From the NCBI GenBank assembly GCA_001179505.1, contig CDMY01000373.1, positions 27,608-91,607 of the forward strand: a DNA stretch of 64,000 nucleotides, in the 5' to 3' direction. This document shows positions 34,467 through 45,224 of this stretch, in pieces. The notes below the pieces were generated by a model. That model was given only the letters and a program-made list of their open reading frames with translations, had not been told where the DNA came from and made no database searches. Position 1 is the first letter of the stretch; every line of letters begins with the position of its first letter. Source of the stretch: Vitrella brassicaformis (taxonomy: Eukaryota > Sar > Vitrellaceae). The position numbers were made by a program, and so were the translations under genes.

Positions 34467-36053
34467 GACGAGGGAGGCCAAGCGACGGAGGAGAGGCTCA
34501 TCCCCCTCTCTTTCCAGCAGCTGCAGAAGCAGCACCTGGGCCGGACGGAGATCGGGCAACTCGACGACGCCCAGTCAGCAGACTCAGACTGCCTCGATGA
34601 ACACCTTAATGTTGTTTGGCTGTGCTTTGGCTGTGTTCAGGGTGCTGTTGAAGCTGCGAGGCCGCCCAGAGGGGATTCAGACGGCGAAAGCCGTCCTGGA
34701 TTTGATGCTGGTAGGGCTACAAGACGGCAAGAAAGCATGCTCACGCTCTGGATGTCTCCTCTTTGTGTGTGGGTTGTTCGTTCGTTTGACTTTTGGTCAG
34801 GACCGCGCCTTTGACACCATCAGCCCTCCGGTCAGTCCGTCCGCATACTCTTCGTGTGTGAAGAGGGCATCCATATGATACATCTGTGCGTTATCCTCGC
34901 GCAGAAGACGATCGAGTTCCCGACGAGCCGTGTGGCGGTGTTGAAGCTGACGAACGTGTCTGTCGGCTACCTGGCATACAAGATCAAGACGACTGCCCCA
35001 CGCAGGTACGCACACACGCACACACAACCATGCAAGGCAACAGCGGTGTGGTGGATGCAGTGCAGTGCACGTGGTTGGTGTGGTGGATGCAGTGCAGTGC
35101 AGTGCACACGTGGTGTGTGTCATTCATGCAGCTACCTGGTGCGGCCGAGCTCGGGTGTCATCAGCCCCCGGGGCGATGCCATCGTCGAGATCATCATGCA
35201 ACCCAAGGCCACAGGTGAGCACACACACACACCACTCACATACACCACAACCAGCACACGCGTATGTGCCCCTTTGTGCGTCTGTCCGTTGTGCAGCTGA
35301 GGGCGGTCTCCCCACCAACGACCGGTTTCTGGTCCAGGTGACCCCCACGACGAGCAGCCAGACGCCTGCCCGCGACCTGTGCTCCACCACCGCCAAGGAG
35401 CACATCCAGGACCACCGACTCAATGTCGTCGTCAAGGACACAGCCGGCACCTCAAGGGAGGCCACGCCAAGCGCCATGCAGCCGCCGCAGCCCACCGAGC
35501 AGCCGCCGCAGCCAACCGAGACGACTAGCACGTTGGCTCTTGAAAGTCTGGTGGTTGCCTGTATGCTCACATGAGGTGTCCTCTGGTTATCTGTATTCCA
35601 TATGCAGCTTCTGGAGCTGGCTCGGACGATTCTGCTGCTGCGGACCACGAAAACCAGAGCCGGTATGCAAGATGCATGATGGTGTGGATGCATCTCTCTC
35701 TCTATGCATGTGGACACATACATCTGTATGCACAGCGCGCACCGGCCCACAACAGCCCAATCGGAGAAGACGCAGCGGACGCGGCCACGGAGACACACCT
35801 CCTTTCGTCACGGCAGAGACATGCGGACCACGAGATGATTCAGCGTGCGTTGAAGAACAACCTGGTAGTCAGCAGCCTGCACGAGAGCGGTTGCGGTCAC
35901 GGAGACACATCTGTTTTCGCGACGGCAGAGAGTTGCAGAGTGCAGGTGGGGGCGGTGTGTCTCTATTTATGTGTGTGTGTGTCCCAGGGCCTCGGCCAAT
36001 GTTATCGTTGCCTGCATTTTATATTCGACATGTCCGTGTCGTCTCATATCTGA
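34467..36053 (+). CDS. MSP-domain (VAP-like) protein, unit 4
   Basis: Best preserved unit. Coiled-coil exon (DEGGQATEERLIPLSFQQLQ, KQHLGRTEIGQ), an open linker (GAVEAARPPRGDSDGE), DTISPP, then the MSP domain: KTIEFPTSRVAVLKLTNVSV, GYLAYKIKTTAPRSYLVRPS, SGVISPRGDAIVEIIMQP, NDRFLVQVTPTTSSQTPARD. A Pro/Gln/Thr-rich stretch follows, then alternative hydrophobic exons that cannot be settled by frame alone (two frames stay open). Membrane anchoring, as in VAP proteins, is plausible but unproven. The 5' start is not visible; it may be joined to unit 3 upstream. The end at 36053 is one of two possible. Confidence 0.55.
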
Positions 36054-36055
36054 CC

Positions 36056-36621
36056 AGTGCACTCTGCTCATTCATCGATCAAAGACTAATATTAATGCTT
36101 GCCTTCTCGTACGGTCCTCTTAGCGAATTAATGGCGTGAGCGGCACGGCACTCACCCACACCACACAAACACAAACCCTGCCTGTGCAACTCATATACAT
36201 ATGCATGAGACAGCCTGTCTGCGGGTCTGTGCAATTCATACATTGGAGACAGCAAATTATATGCTGGCAGACATATAAGACATCAACGTGTCCTGACGCA
36301 AATTGCTGAATTGACCGAGGAATGATGAATGAGGATGAGCCCTCACTCTCAATGTTTGATGGTGGATTCATTGATTCACTCATTCAATCACTCATACACT
36401 GGACAGGGCCAATTACCATGGTGAGTGTTTCTTGTTGATCATCTGCTTGCAAGTCACTCACACGACACGTCCGTCACGATATTACATTCTGCCAGACAAA
36501 CACAAAAATGCTAAACGTATGTGTGTATACGCGTCCGGACAACCGATGATCGATCTGTCCGTCAGTCACACGGCGCGTCACGATGGTGTCCGGCAGACAT
36601 TCCATCCACACGATCAACACA
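36056..36621. other. Intergenic region upstream of TPM gene copy 1
   Basis: AT-richer spacer with short imperfect repeats (TGTGCAA-TCATA near 36185 and 36230). From about 36390 it belongs to the left arm of the inverted duplication. It should contain the promoter of the TPM gene. No coding frame supported. Confidence 0.5.
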
Positions 36622-38050
36622 ATGATGGTCACTGTCGGCTTGTGTGTGGCGTGTTGCACACTGCTGGGTGTCTCCTCGGCAGCCCACCAGCGGCAGCAGT
36701 CCTTGGCGCCCGACGAGAGTGACGGGCGTTGCAAGGTGCGACGAGGGCCGGGCGCCGACACCCAACGCGCCATCCCGCCAATGTACGCCACACAGCCACT
36801 CAGCCGATCAGCGAATGAGACAGACAGACAGACAGACAACCACTCTGTGTCTCTCCCTGTTTCTCTGTGTGTGTGTGATTGCATAGTTACACTGACGACA
36901 CGGAGCCGCTGCTGCCGTCGGGTGGCCATCAGATCAACGCGACGGAGGGCCGCGTGACGGCCTCGGCGGCCTCTTCCTGCCCCAGCCCCTTCACACACCC
37001 GGCCGACTGCAACCGACAGGGACTCCAGTACTCATGGTCAGACACACACACACACAGACATCCCACGATGGATGGATGGATGTGTGTGTGTGCAGGGTGT
37101 GTGACCCGGATCACTTGCTGAGTTACCAGGCAGCCGACTCACTCGAGCGCAAACTCATGTCGATCCGCACAACCGCACAGCACACGTGCCAACACGACAA
37201 CAGCAAGAAACACACACGGCCGTTCCACATCGCCGTAACCAACCCCACACACACACAGCGTGACACTCTCATGTCTCTCTGTGTGTCTCCCTGTCTTTGT
37301 GTGTGTGTGTGTCAGGTTGTGTTGGCGTCGTCTGTCGACCCGCCGGCCGATTTGCCGTCGGCCCGTCTCGTCCGCTTCGCGTCGGTGTTGGCGCATCGCT
37401 ATGGACTGGGCAACAGCGGCTGCGGGGACGGCATTGTGTTGGCCTTCGCCAGGCGGCCCACTCCCATGGCCGTCGTGGCAGCCAAACCGGAGGCAGCCAA
37501 GTACATCACACCCGTATTCGCACAACGACTCAACGACAAGAGCAAAGTCAGCAATGACTCACACAGAGAGAGAGACAGAGAGATGTGTGTTTTGTGTCTT
37601 CAGCGGCTGTTCGCTCCGTCTGCGTCGGTGCCGATTGGCGAAGGGCTGGAGACGCTGCTGGACGACATAGCGGCTGTGCTGCCGTCGGTGGCTCGTCGTG
37701 GGATGCCTGTGTGGCTGGTGATCGTGCTGACATTCCTTGGGGCGCTGCTGGTCTGTCTGCTCGTGGCCGTCTGTCTGAGCAACATCCAAATCCAACGCAC
37801 GCTGCCTTTCCTCAAAATGCCCTTCGGCGGACGAAGCGACATTCCGGTCAGCTACACACTTTGGGATGAGTGAGGTGGCAGGTGTCTGTCTGTCTGTCTG
37901 TCTGTGTGGTGGTTCAGTCGTCCGTCGAGCCGAGCGAGTGAACGTCGATGGCCAACAGACAAGACGACACACAGAGACCGCCAAGAGAGAGATGACAACA
38001 GATGTGTGTGTATGGGTGTGAGAATGGACGGACAAACTCGTGATCGATTG
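36390..38050 (+). repeat. Inverted duplication, left arm (about 1.65 kb)
   Basis: Matches 41805-43460 in reverse orientation at high identity across promoter, all five exons and introns of a TPM-domain gene, and about 180 bp of 3' flank. For example, the 3' flank TCGTCCGTCGAGCCGAGCGA occurs here near 37918 and as its complement near 41920. Identity drops gradually at both ends. Confidence 0.85.
36622..37873 (+). CDS. TPM-domain single-pass membrane protein, copy 1
   Basis: Five exons (36622-36782, 36887-37036, 37096-37234, 37316-37546, 37604-37873) give 316 residues. The start chosen is MMVTVGLCVACCTLLGVSSA, a compact signal peptide; the upstream in-frame ATG at 36583 is not conserved in copy 2. 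The luminal part carries a TPM fold: VCDPDHLLSYQAADSLERKL, LASSVDPPADLPSARLVRFA, HRYGLGNSGCGDGIVLAFAR. Near the C-terminus is a transmembrane helix (WLVIVLTFLGALLVCLLVAV) and a short tail ending SYTLWDE. TPM domains occur in TLP18.3/Psb32 and in MOLO-1, a membrane-anchored receptor modulator; the signal-TPM-TM layout resembles MOLO-1. Function here is unknown. Confidence 0.75.
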
Positions 38051-38374
38051 CGTGTGAGATGAACCGCAACACAAATGACGACGTGTTGAATTGGTATCGT
38101 CACGCACATACGCGCAGCACGGATGTCGTTTGGCTACACACACACACACACTAGTCATCCATCCATCGATCCATTGTCTTCATTTAAACCGCCGCAACAC
38201 ACCCACCCAACACCAACACGCAAAAACACGCTTCTCTGCACGTCTGTCCGTTTGTCTGTCACCTACAGCAGCAGCAGCACTCGCAACAAAACGAGGCAGA
38301 TACACCGACCGCAAACCTACTGACCTGGCTACCACCCTCTCCTCCCTCCCTCCCTCAGCCGTGTCCGTCTTGCT
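37874..38374. other. Convergent intergenic region
   Basis: 501 bp between the TPM copy 1 stop (+) and the p47-like stop (-). The first 180 bp belong to the inverted duplication. The rest holds (CA)n near 38138-38151, CATCCATCGATCCATTG near 38157-38174 and (CCCT)n near 38340-38355. No gene seen. Confidence 0.55.
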
Positions 38375-39163
38375 TCAGATGAGTTTCTGTGTGACTTGTG
38401 AGTTGAGGAGCCCGGCGTCCTTGAGGGTCGTGTTGGGGTCGCTCGTGATGGGCTTGGGAGGGAAGCCAGCGATGAGCTGGTACTCGCCGTCCACCGGCGC
38501 GCACTGCATGACGTAGTCGTGCAGCACGGCCACCGGGCTGTCGACATTGAAGGTCTCGGCCTTGCGCTGCCCGTTGTGGAAGCGGAACTGGATGGTCGTC
38601 TTGGGCTTGCTATCGTCCACCCGCACCGAACCCGCACCCGCGTCGACGTTCACATCACCTGCCGCACTCGACGACGGCCCGGCGCCGAGCGTCCTGCCCT
38701 CGCCAGTGAACATCTCCACAGGCGGAGCGGCCGGCCTGTTCTGCGTCGGCTGGCCGAACGGCGAGCCGCCGCCAGCCGGTGCATTGGGGTCGTAGTCCTC
38801 GGACGACTTGTCGACCAGGGCGATGCGCACGTGGTTGCCGTCGGCGCCGATGGACAGCTCGGGCGGCGCGAAGCCCTTGCGCAGCTCCTCGATGAACTTG
38901 GCGTTCTGCGGGTCGGCCGCATCGCGGAAGTCGCCGTCGTCAATGGTGAAGCCGTTCTTGTAGACCGTCACCTTCCGGTGGCCCGGAGGCAACTCGCCTT
39001 CGCCACGCATGGCATCGCCGAATGCGCCCTGCTGGCCCTCGCTCTCGGGGTTCTCGACGGCCAGGCCGGACTTCTCACCGCCCGTGTAGCTCGAGGTGGT
39101 CTTCTTCTTGTCAGGATCTTCCTCCTTGCCATCTTTGAGGTCCTGCAGGCTGCGCACCGGCAT
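38375..39163 (-). CDS. NSFL1C: p47/Shp1-type p97 (Cdc48) cofactor with SEP and UBX domains
   Basis: A single uninterrupted exon of 262 residues, starting MPVRSLQDLKDGKEE. The SEP domain lies at about residues 62-110 (VTVYKNGFTIDDGDFRDAAD, NAKFIEELRKGFAPPEL). The UBX domain lies at about 185-262 (TTIQFRFHNGQRKAETFNVD, YQLIAGFPPKPITSDPNTTL). Unlike metazoan p47 there is no N-terminal UBA domain, so it resembles p37/UBXN2-type members. Such proteins recruit the AAA ATPase p97/Cdc48 to membrane fusion or ubiquitin-linked work. It is one of very few intronless genes here. The gene lies between the arms of the inverted duplication. Confidence 0.9.
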   Translation of the reverse strand: MPVRSLQDLKDGKEEDPDKKKTTSSYTGGEKSGLAVENPESEGQQGAFGDAMRGEGELPPGHRKVTVYKNGFTIDDGDFRDAADPQNAKFIEELRKGFAPPELSIGADGNHVRIALVDKSSEDYDPNAPAGGGSPFGQPTQNRPAAPPVEMFTGEGRTLGAGPSSSAAGDVNVDAGAGSVRVDDSKPKTTIQFRFHNGQRKAETFNVDSPVAVLHDYVMQCAPVDGEYQLIAGFPPKPITSDPNTTLKDAGLLNSQVTQKLI

Positions 39164-39453
39164 CGTCGGTAGTCAGATGGATCCACGCGATGAACGACAG
39201 AGGTGGATCAAGCCTGGCGATGTGCTGGCAGGGACTCTACGTGGCGCCGGTGTGAAGCTGCAACAACACGTCAAAAGCTCGCAGGCTCGCGATTCCAGTG
39301 AGGAAGAGAAGCGAAAAACTGTGGTGGCGGCGGCGACAGGCCGATTGTGTTGGTTGGCTTTCCTTTTTGTCGTCTCACTTTTCGAGCGACAGTCACTTCT
39401 GAGGGCTTGATTGAGCCAGAGAGAGCCTGAGGGAAGCCGATTGGAGGGAAGAA

Positions 39454-41578
39454 ATGGAGGGCAACAGGGACGAGTCGCTCAAGTGCAAGAACCTGGCGAT
39501 GAAAGCCATGCAGTCCGGCGACTTCTCCAAGGTGCGCTCTCAGACAGACAGACAGACAGACGAACAGACAGAAAGACAGACAGATGAACATGGAGAGGCA
39601 ATGTCCGTTTGTCTGTCGTTCCAGGCGCTTCGGTTCCTGGAGAAAGCGCAGCGGATGTACCCGACAGAGGAGGTAGCCAACCTCATCTCCTCCATTCAGG
39701 TCAAGCTCAGCAGTGACACCAGCAGCTCGTCAGCTGGCACCGGCGAAGGCGCCGGAGCACATCCGGTGAGCAAACCGCCGAGCAGCGAGACACACACTGA
39801 CTGATGTGATGCGCACCCATCCGGCTTCTCTCTCCCTCTGTGCAGGCGCGTCAGCGGAGCGAGCCAGCGTCTGGATCAACAACTGCGAGCAGCAGCATGA
39901 ACGGGGTTGGGGGGAGCGGCAATGGCAATGGGAATGGCAACGGCAACTACACGCCCGAGCAGGTGGCCCAATGTCAGAAGATCCTCAGGACAAAGGACTT
40001 CTACGAGGTGCTGGGCGTACCCAAAGACTCGACAGAGGACCAAATCAAAAAGGCCTACCGCAAGGTCACCAACGAGCGAGGCAGACAGGGAAATACCATT
40101 GGTATACATGGCAAGTGCAAGTGTGTTGTCTTGGTGCGTGTGCAGATGGCTTTACAGCTTCACCCTGACAAGAACAAGGCGCCTCACGCAGAGGAGGCTT
40201 TCAAGAAGGTGAACACCGAACAAGCGCAGCGTAGCTCAGCTTCCATGCTCTGTCTGTCTGTCTGTCTGTCTGTGTGGTGTTCAGCTATCCAAGGCCTTTC
40301 AGACGCTCAGCGACAAGGAGAAGCGAGCAACATACGACCGATACGGTATGGTGGAAAGCAGCAAGACCCCGCACACCCCCCCCACACACGCATCACGTGC
40401 ATCGTCATGCGTCTGTGCTGCTGCAGGTGACGAGGAGCACGTTCCCCAGTCATATCGGACGCAGTACGAGGCCGAGTTCATGACACCTGAGGTCAGGAGG
40501 AACGGCATGAAATCTGATCAACACCACATCCATCTCTGCCATTGTGTGCGTGCGCGTGTGCGGCATCCACTCGTTGGTTGGTTCAGGAGTTGTTCCAGGC
40601 GTTTTTCGGCATGGATTTTGATCGCATGAACGCCATGCACCACCGGGGCGGGCGGGTCTACCGATTCAGATCAAGAGGGCCCTCCACCGAACAAGAGTGA
40701 GGGAGGGGGGAGGGGGGAGGCGCATGAAATGAATGAATGCCCCACTCATCCGACGTCTGTGCCCTGGATTGTCTGCGTGTAGGCGTCGTGGTCAGCAGAT
40801 GCTGAATCTGATTCAGCTGGTGCCGGTGCTGATCATCATCGCATTCACGCTGCTCTCCAACAGCTTTATCGGACACCAGGTGACCTGGGAGGGACATACA
40901 CACGTAAAAAGGCCACGCGCCCGCCCGGTGCTCACCGTTCTCCCTCCCTTGTGCACTCGTTCGTTCGTTCAGCGTCCCCAGTTCAGTTTGCTGCGCAGGC
41001 AGGGCTTTCCGATAGAGCGGAAGACCCAGGGGCTGGGCGCGAAATACTATGTCGATACGACATTCCACGAGAGCTACCCAAGAGGGTCCAGGAAACTCAG
41101 AGACGTAAGCAAGAGGGGCCGTGGGCACACGCACATGTCCATGTATTCATTGGTTCTCTTCATCGCATCTGTTTGCAGTTTGAGAAGCAGGTTGAGCTCC
41201 ACTATGCCGAGGATCTGCGCGCCAAGTGCGGCCACGAGGAGCAGACGATGCTCATGGCCATACAACGGGCCAAGTACAGAGGAGACAGTAAGTGCCCCAC
41301 ACGCCCTGCAATGCACGGCACTGCACCGACGCCGCTTTGACCATGGTGGCTATGCTTTGTATGTGTGTGTGACAGAGGAGGAAGCCAAGCGCGCGAAGGA
41401 TCGGCCGAAGCCAAGCTGCAGAGAGTTCCACGAGATACGGGTGAGGGACCAAACACATGCTCACACCACCGTGACTGCCACCCTGATGTGTTGTGTGTCT
41501 GCCTGTGATTTTGTCCGTCATGGAACACAGCGCAAGTTTCCGCACATAGCGAGAAGTGAGTACGTGTATTATTGGTGA
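39454..41578 (+). CDS. DNAJB12/DNAJB14-like ER membrane J-domain protein
   Basis: Twelve exons (39454-39531, 39625-39765, 39846-40064, 40146-40208, 40285-40345, 40427-40491, 40587-40696, 40783-40879, 40973-41104, 41179-41287, 41376-41440, 41531-41578) give 395 residues. The N-terminus [20 protein letters not shown] matches this family. The J domain (about residues 120-185) has [20 protein letters not shown], the HPD motif in [13 protein letters not shown], and [23 protein letters not shown]-like segment follows, then one TM helix ([18 protein letters not shown]) and a C-terminal DUF1977-like region (YYVDTTF...). Family members sit in the ER membrane with the J domain cytosolic and bring Hsp70 to membrane-protein quality control. 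Confidence 0.9.
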
Positions 41579-41997
41579 AGTGACGATCTTCGGCCCCTGG
41601 ATGGCCGTGTGCGTGCAGGGGGTGCGGCCGTGTCGTTTTTGACGCCCAATCCTGGGCGTGCCTCGAAAGGGTTGTGGTGGGTCGGTCGTCATGTAGATGA
41701 AGTTTGGGAGAGAGTGTGATTGCTGTTCGTCTGCGTCGTTCTTGCTGTATGTGTCTCGACATTGATCTGGTCACTGACTCAATTTCATTGTTTGGTATTG
41801 GTCAATCGATTGCAAGTGTGTATGTCCATTCTCACAGCCATGCACGCGCACATCCTGTTGTCATATCTCTGTCGCTGTGTGTGTCGTCTTGTCTGTTGGC
41901 CATCGACGTTCACTCGCTCGGCTCGACGGACGACTGAATGACCACACAGACAGACAGACAGACAGATAGACACCTGCCACCTCACTCATCCCAAAGC
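41579..41997. other. Convergent intergenic region
   Basis: 419 bp between the DNAJB12-like stop (+) and the TPM copy 2 stop (-). From about 41805 onward it is the 3' flank of the right duplication arm, including a (CAGA)n tract. No gene seen. Confidence 0.55.
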
Positions 41998-43460
41998 TTA
42001 GCTGACCGGTATGTCGCTTCGTCCGCCGAATGGCATTTTGAGGAATGGGAGCGTGCGTTGGATTTGGATGTTGCTCAGACAGACGGCCACGAGCAGACAG
42101 ACCAGCAGCGCCCCAAGGAATGTCAGCACGATCACCAGCCACACAGGCACCCCACGACGAGCCACCGACGGCAGCACAGCCGCCATGTCGTCCAGCAGCG
42201 TCTCCAGCCCTTCGCCAATCGGCACCGACGCAGACGGAGCGAACAGCCGCTGAAGACACAAAACACACACACATCAACTCACTCGTGGCTCTCTCTCTGT
42301 CTCTCTCTCTCTCATGTGTCTCTCTCTCCCTCTCTGTGTGAGTCATTGCTGACCTTGCTCTTGTCGTTGAGTCGTTGTGCGAATGCGGGTGTGATGTACT
42401 TGGCTGCCTCCGGTTTGGCTGCCACGACGGCCATGGGAGTGGGCCGCCTGGCGAAGGCCAACACAATGCCGTCGCCCCCGCAGCCGCTGTTGCCCAGTCC
42501 ATAGCGATGCGCCAACACCGACGCGAAGCGGACGAGACGGGCCGACGGCAAATCGGCCGGCGGGTCGACAGACGACGCCAACACAACCTGACACACACAC
42601 ACACAAAGAGACAGACAGAGAGAGAGAGACATGAGAGTGTCACGCTGTGTGTGTCTGTGTGGGGTTGGTTACGGCGATGTGGAACGGCCGTGTGTGTTTG
42701 TTGCTGTTGTCGTGTTGGCACGTGTGTTGTGCGGTTGTGCGGATCGACATGAGTTTGCGCTCGAGTGAGTCGGCCGCCTGGTAACTCAGCAAGTGATCCG
42801 GGTCACACACCCCGCTCACACACACACACACACATCCATCCATCCATCCATCGTGGGATGTCTGTGTGTGTGTGTCTGACCATGAGTACTGGAGTCCCTG
42901 TCGGTTGCAGTCGGCCGGGTGTGTGAAGGGGCTGGGGTAGGAAGAGGCCGCCGAGGCCGTCACGCGGCCCTCCGTCGCGTTGATCTGATGGCCACCCGAC
43001 GGCAGCAGCGGCTCCGTGTCGTCAGTGTAACTATGCAATCACACACACACAGAGAAACAGGGAGAGACACACAGTGGTTGTCTGTCTGTCTGTCTGTCTC
43101 ATTCGCTGATCGGCTGAGTGGCTGTATGGCGTACATTGGCGGGATGGCGCGTTGGGTGTCGGCGCCCGGCCCTCGTCGCACATTGCCCCGCCCGTCACTC
43201 TCGTCGGGCGCCAAGGACTGCTGCCGCTGGTGGGCCGCCGAGGAGACACCCAACAGTGTGCAACACGCCACACACAAGCCGACAGTGACCATCATTGTGT
43301 TGCTCGTGTGGATGGAATGTCTGCCGGACACTGTCGAGACGCGCGCGCCGTGTGACTGACGGACAGATCGATTAACGGTTGTGGATGTACTGTGTACGTA
43401 TGGATCTTGTCTCTGGCATGGATGGCCCTGGCCAGTGTATGAACTCAAGGATGAGAGTGA
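41805..43460 (-). repeat. Inverted duplication, right arm (about 1.65 kb)
   Basis: Reverse-oriented counterpart of 36390-38050. Introns and both flanks are conserved, so this is a DNA-level duplication. Differences are scattered single bases and microsatellite length changes. The unique 3.75 kb between arms holds the p47-like and DNAJB12-like genes. Confidence 0.85.
41998..43295 (-). CDS. TPM-domain single-pass membrane protein, copy 2
   Basis: Near-identical to copy 1 with the same five-exon structure on the opposite strand. The ATG used upstream in copy 1 is changed here (ATGGTG to CAGTG context), so the conserved start is MMVTVGLCVACCTLLGVSSA (ATG 43295). The TPM domain, the hydrophobic helix (WLVIVLTFLGALLVCLLVAV) and exon borders are intact. 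The end differs: GTCAGC is followed directly by TAA (41998-42000), so the protein stops at GGRSDIPVS and lacks YTLWDE. Amino acid differences such as IAAV to MAAV and SRGM to RRGV show the copies have begun to diverge while staying open. Probably functional. Confidence 0.7.
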
Positions 43461-44622
43461 TCAATTCAGCGTTATGTCTGTGTTAACATCTGAAGTCACT
43501 ATCGATGAGAATGAGTGAGTTGGTGTGCGACAAGGCAAAGGGGGTTTGACCGAGTCAAAACGTTCACTCATTAGAAATTGTGTGTATGTGCGTGTCTGTA
43601 CGTGTGAATGAGTAATGATGGCTGAATGTTGCTTCATCTCTCCCTTTAAGTAAACTGACCGGCGCACGCGTCGATGTGATTGATGCTACGACCGACCGAC
43701 CGACCAAGACACTCACTCATCAGTTCGTGTGTGTATGTGTGTCTGTCTGTGTGCCGTAGCGTAGAGAGTTACACTCCCATGGTCTCTCCCCTGTCTGTCT
43801 GCCTGCCTGCCCTGCCTGTGCAATTCATATATTTAATACAGCACAGCCCAGACAATTGCAACTCAGCAAAGCGGAGACACACGCGTGTGTGTCAAACACT
43901 CTCCCTCTCCGCCGTGCTGTGTTGTCTGTGCTGTGCTGTCTCGAATATATGAATGCAGACAGACAGGGGAGAGTGTGTGTTGATATGGTGTGGGAGAGTG
44001 CCGTGTTGTGCCTCTAATTGGCTAATTAGAAGGACCGCAAAAGACACACACACAGAGAGAGAGGACATGCCATAGGGAGGGGGGGGGNNNNNNNNNNNNN
44101 NNNNNNNNNNNNNNNNNNNNNNNNNNNNNNNNNNNNNNNNNNNNNNNNNNNNNNNNNNNNNNNNNNNNNNNNNNNNNNNNNNNNNNNNNNNNNNNNNNNN
44201 NNNNNNNNNNNNNNNNNNNNNNNNNNNNNNNNNNNNNNNNNNNNNNNNNNNNNNNNNNNNNNNNNNNNNNNNNNNNNNNNNNNNNNNNNNNNNNNNNNNN
44301 NNNNNNNNNNNNNNNNNNNNNNNNNNNNNNNNNNNNNNNNNNNNNNNNNNNNNNNNNNNNNNNNNNNNNNNNNNNNNNNNNNNNNNNGGGAGGGATCGAG
44401 GACAGCCAAAAACACACACAAACAGCAGCCCGGCCGCCCCCATATGAAGGTACATATACAGTTTGTCGCTGCGGTCAGTCAGTTGCGCTACATGGTAAAG
44501 TGTGTGTGGTCGTGTTGTAATTGGTCGTCTACCTGCATGACACGGACGGACGGACGGACAGAGACGTACCAAAATGCGTGTGTGTGGGACTCTTTCTCGT
44601 CCATCCGGGGCGTTGACCTCCG
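43296..44622. other. Intergenic region with assembly gap
   Basis: About 1.3 kb upstream of TPM copy 2 and downstream of the Cys-rich gene. It holds AT-richer sequence, (CTGT)n and (CGAC)n tracts, a direct short repeat CCTGCCTGTGCAA-TCATA (43810) also present near 36178, and the 300-N gap. No gene is supported. Confidence 0.5.
44088..44387. other. Assembly gap (300 N) at a poly-G tract
   Basis: Exactly 300 N, with GGGAGGGGGGGGG on the left and GGGAGGG on the right. The same motif on both sides suggests a G-rich tandem repeat that stopped sequencing. Confidence 0.95.
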
Positions 44623-45224
44623 TCATTCCAGGCCCCAGCGGCACTGTCCGCCACGGCACCAGCAGGTTGCACCGGAAGGCAGGGGATGGCCACACTGCTT
44701 TCCCTCGGTCGGTCCAACGTCCTGGTTGCTGCAGTCCGAGCCGTAATCTCTACACTCAGCCGTGGTCGTACCTGCAGGCACACGTGAGGATGCGCGATCG
44801 AAGCTATCATCTCCCGTACGGTACCCGTTTGCGTACCTTGCTGGGTGCCGGCGGTGGCCTTGGCTATCGTCGCCATCTGCCCCTCCACCTTCTCGATGGC
44901 TTCCAGGGCGCTGGCCGCCAGTTTCTCGGCGGCCGTGTCGAGCTGCTGCGCGGCGATGTTGAGCTTCTGAGCGGCCGTCATGGAGGTGATGGTCTGGCTC
45001 AGCTGCTGCTGCACCAACAAGGCCACCTACTGGGCCTCAAGCGCCGACGCCGCACCACCTGCACACACACGGCACACCAACACACAAACATAGATCTCGA
45101 CCTGCACGAAGGGAAGGATCACGGGCGAGGCCACCAACCGTGCTCGTAGCGGTCCACCGACACCTCTGCAGCCACAGATCAGCCATGCAGCCATTACAAC
45201 GCACAAAATGGGCAGATCTGCCAT
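44623..45224 (-). CDS. Small secreted protein with coiled coil and C-terminal Cys-rich domain
   Basis: Three exons (45102-45224, 44837-45026, 44623-44771) give 153 residues. Start MADLPILCVVMAAWLICGCR is a signal peptide. The middle exon is an amphipathic Ala/Gln-rich helix (VALLVQQQLSQTITSMTAAQ, then AAQQLDTAAEKLAASALEAI). The last exon is a compact Cys-rich module of about 45 residues with seven cysteines: ECRDYGSDCSNQ, EGKQCGHPLPSGATCWCRGG and QCRWGLE. An in-frame TAG seen if the nearest CAG acceptor is used disappears when the acceptor CCCAGTAG at 45027 is used; this also keeps phase 0. Family not recognised; surface adhesion or matrix role is only a guess. Confidence 0.6.

Noticed and set aside
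36583-36621. Upstream ATG of TPM copy 1 as true start
   Set aside because: It is lost in the near-identical copy 2, while the next MMVTVGL start is kept in both and gives a compact signal peptide.
45027-45060. In-frame TAG suggesting the Cys-rich secreted gene is a pseudogene
   Set aside because: Using the acceptor CCCAGTAG just after it keeps phase 0 and removes the stop, with a normal 75-nt intron.
44623-45224. Cys-rich secreted protein as a toxin
   Set aside because: Signal peptide plus cysteines alone does not support it; no recognised toxin motif or processing site was seen.
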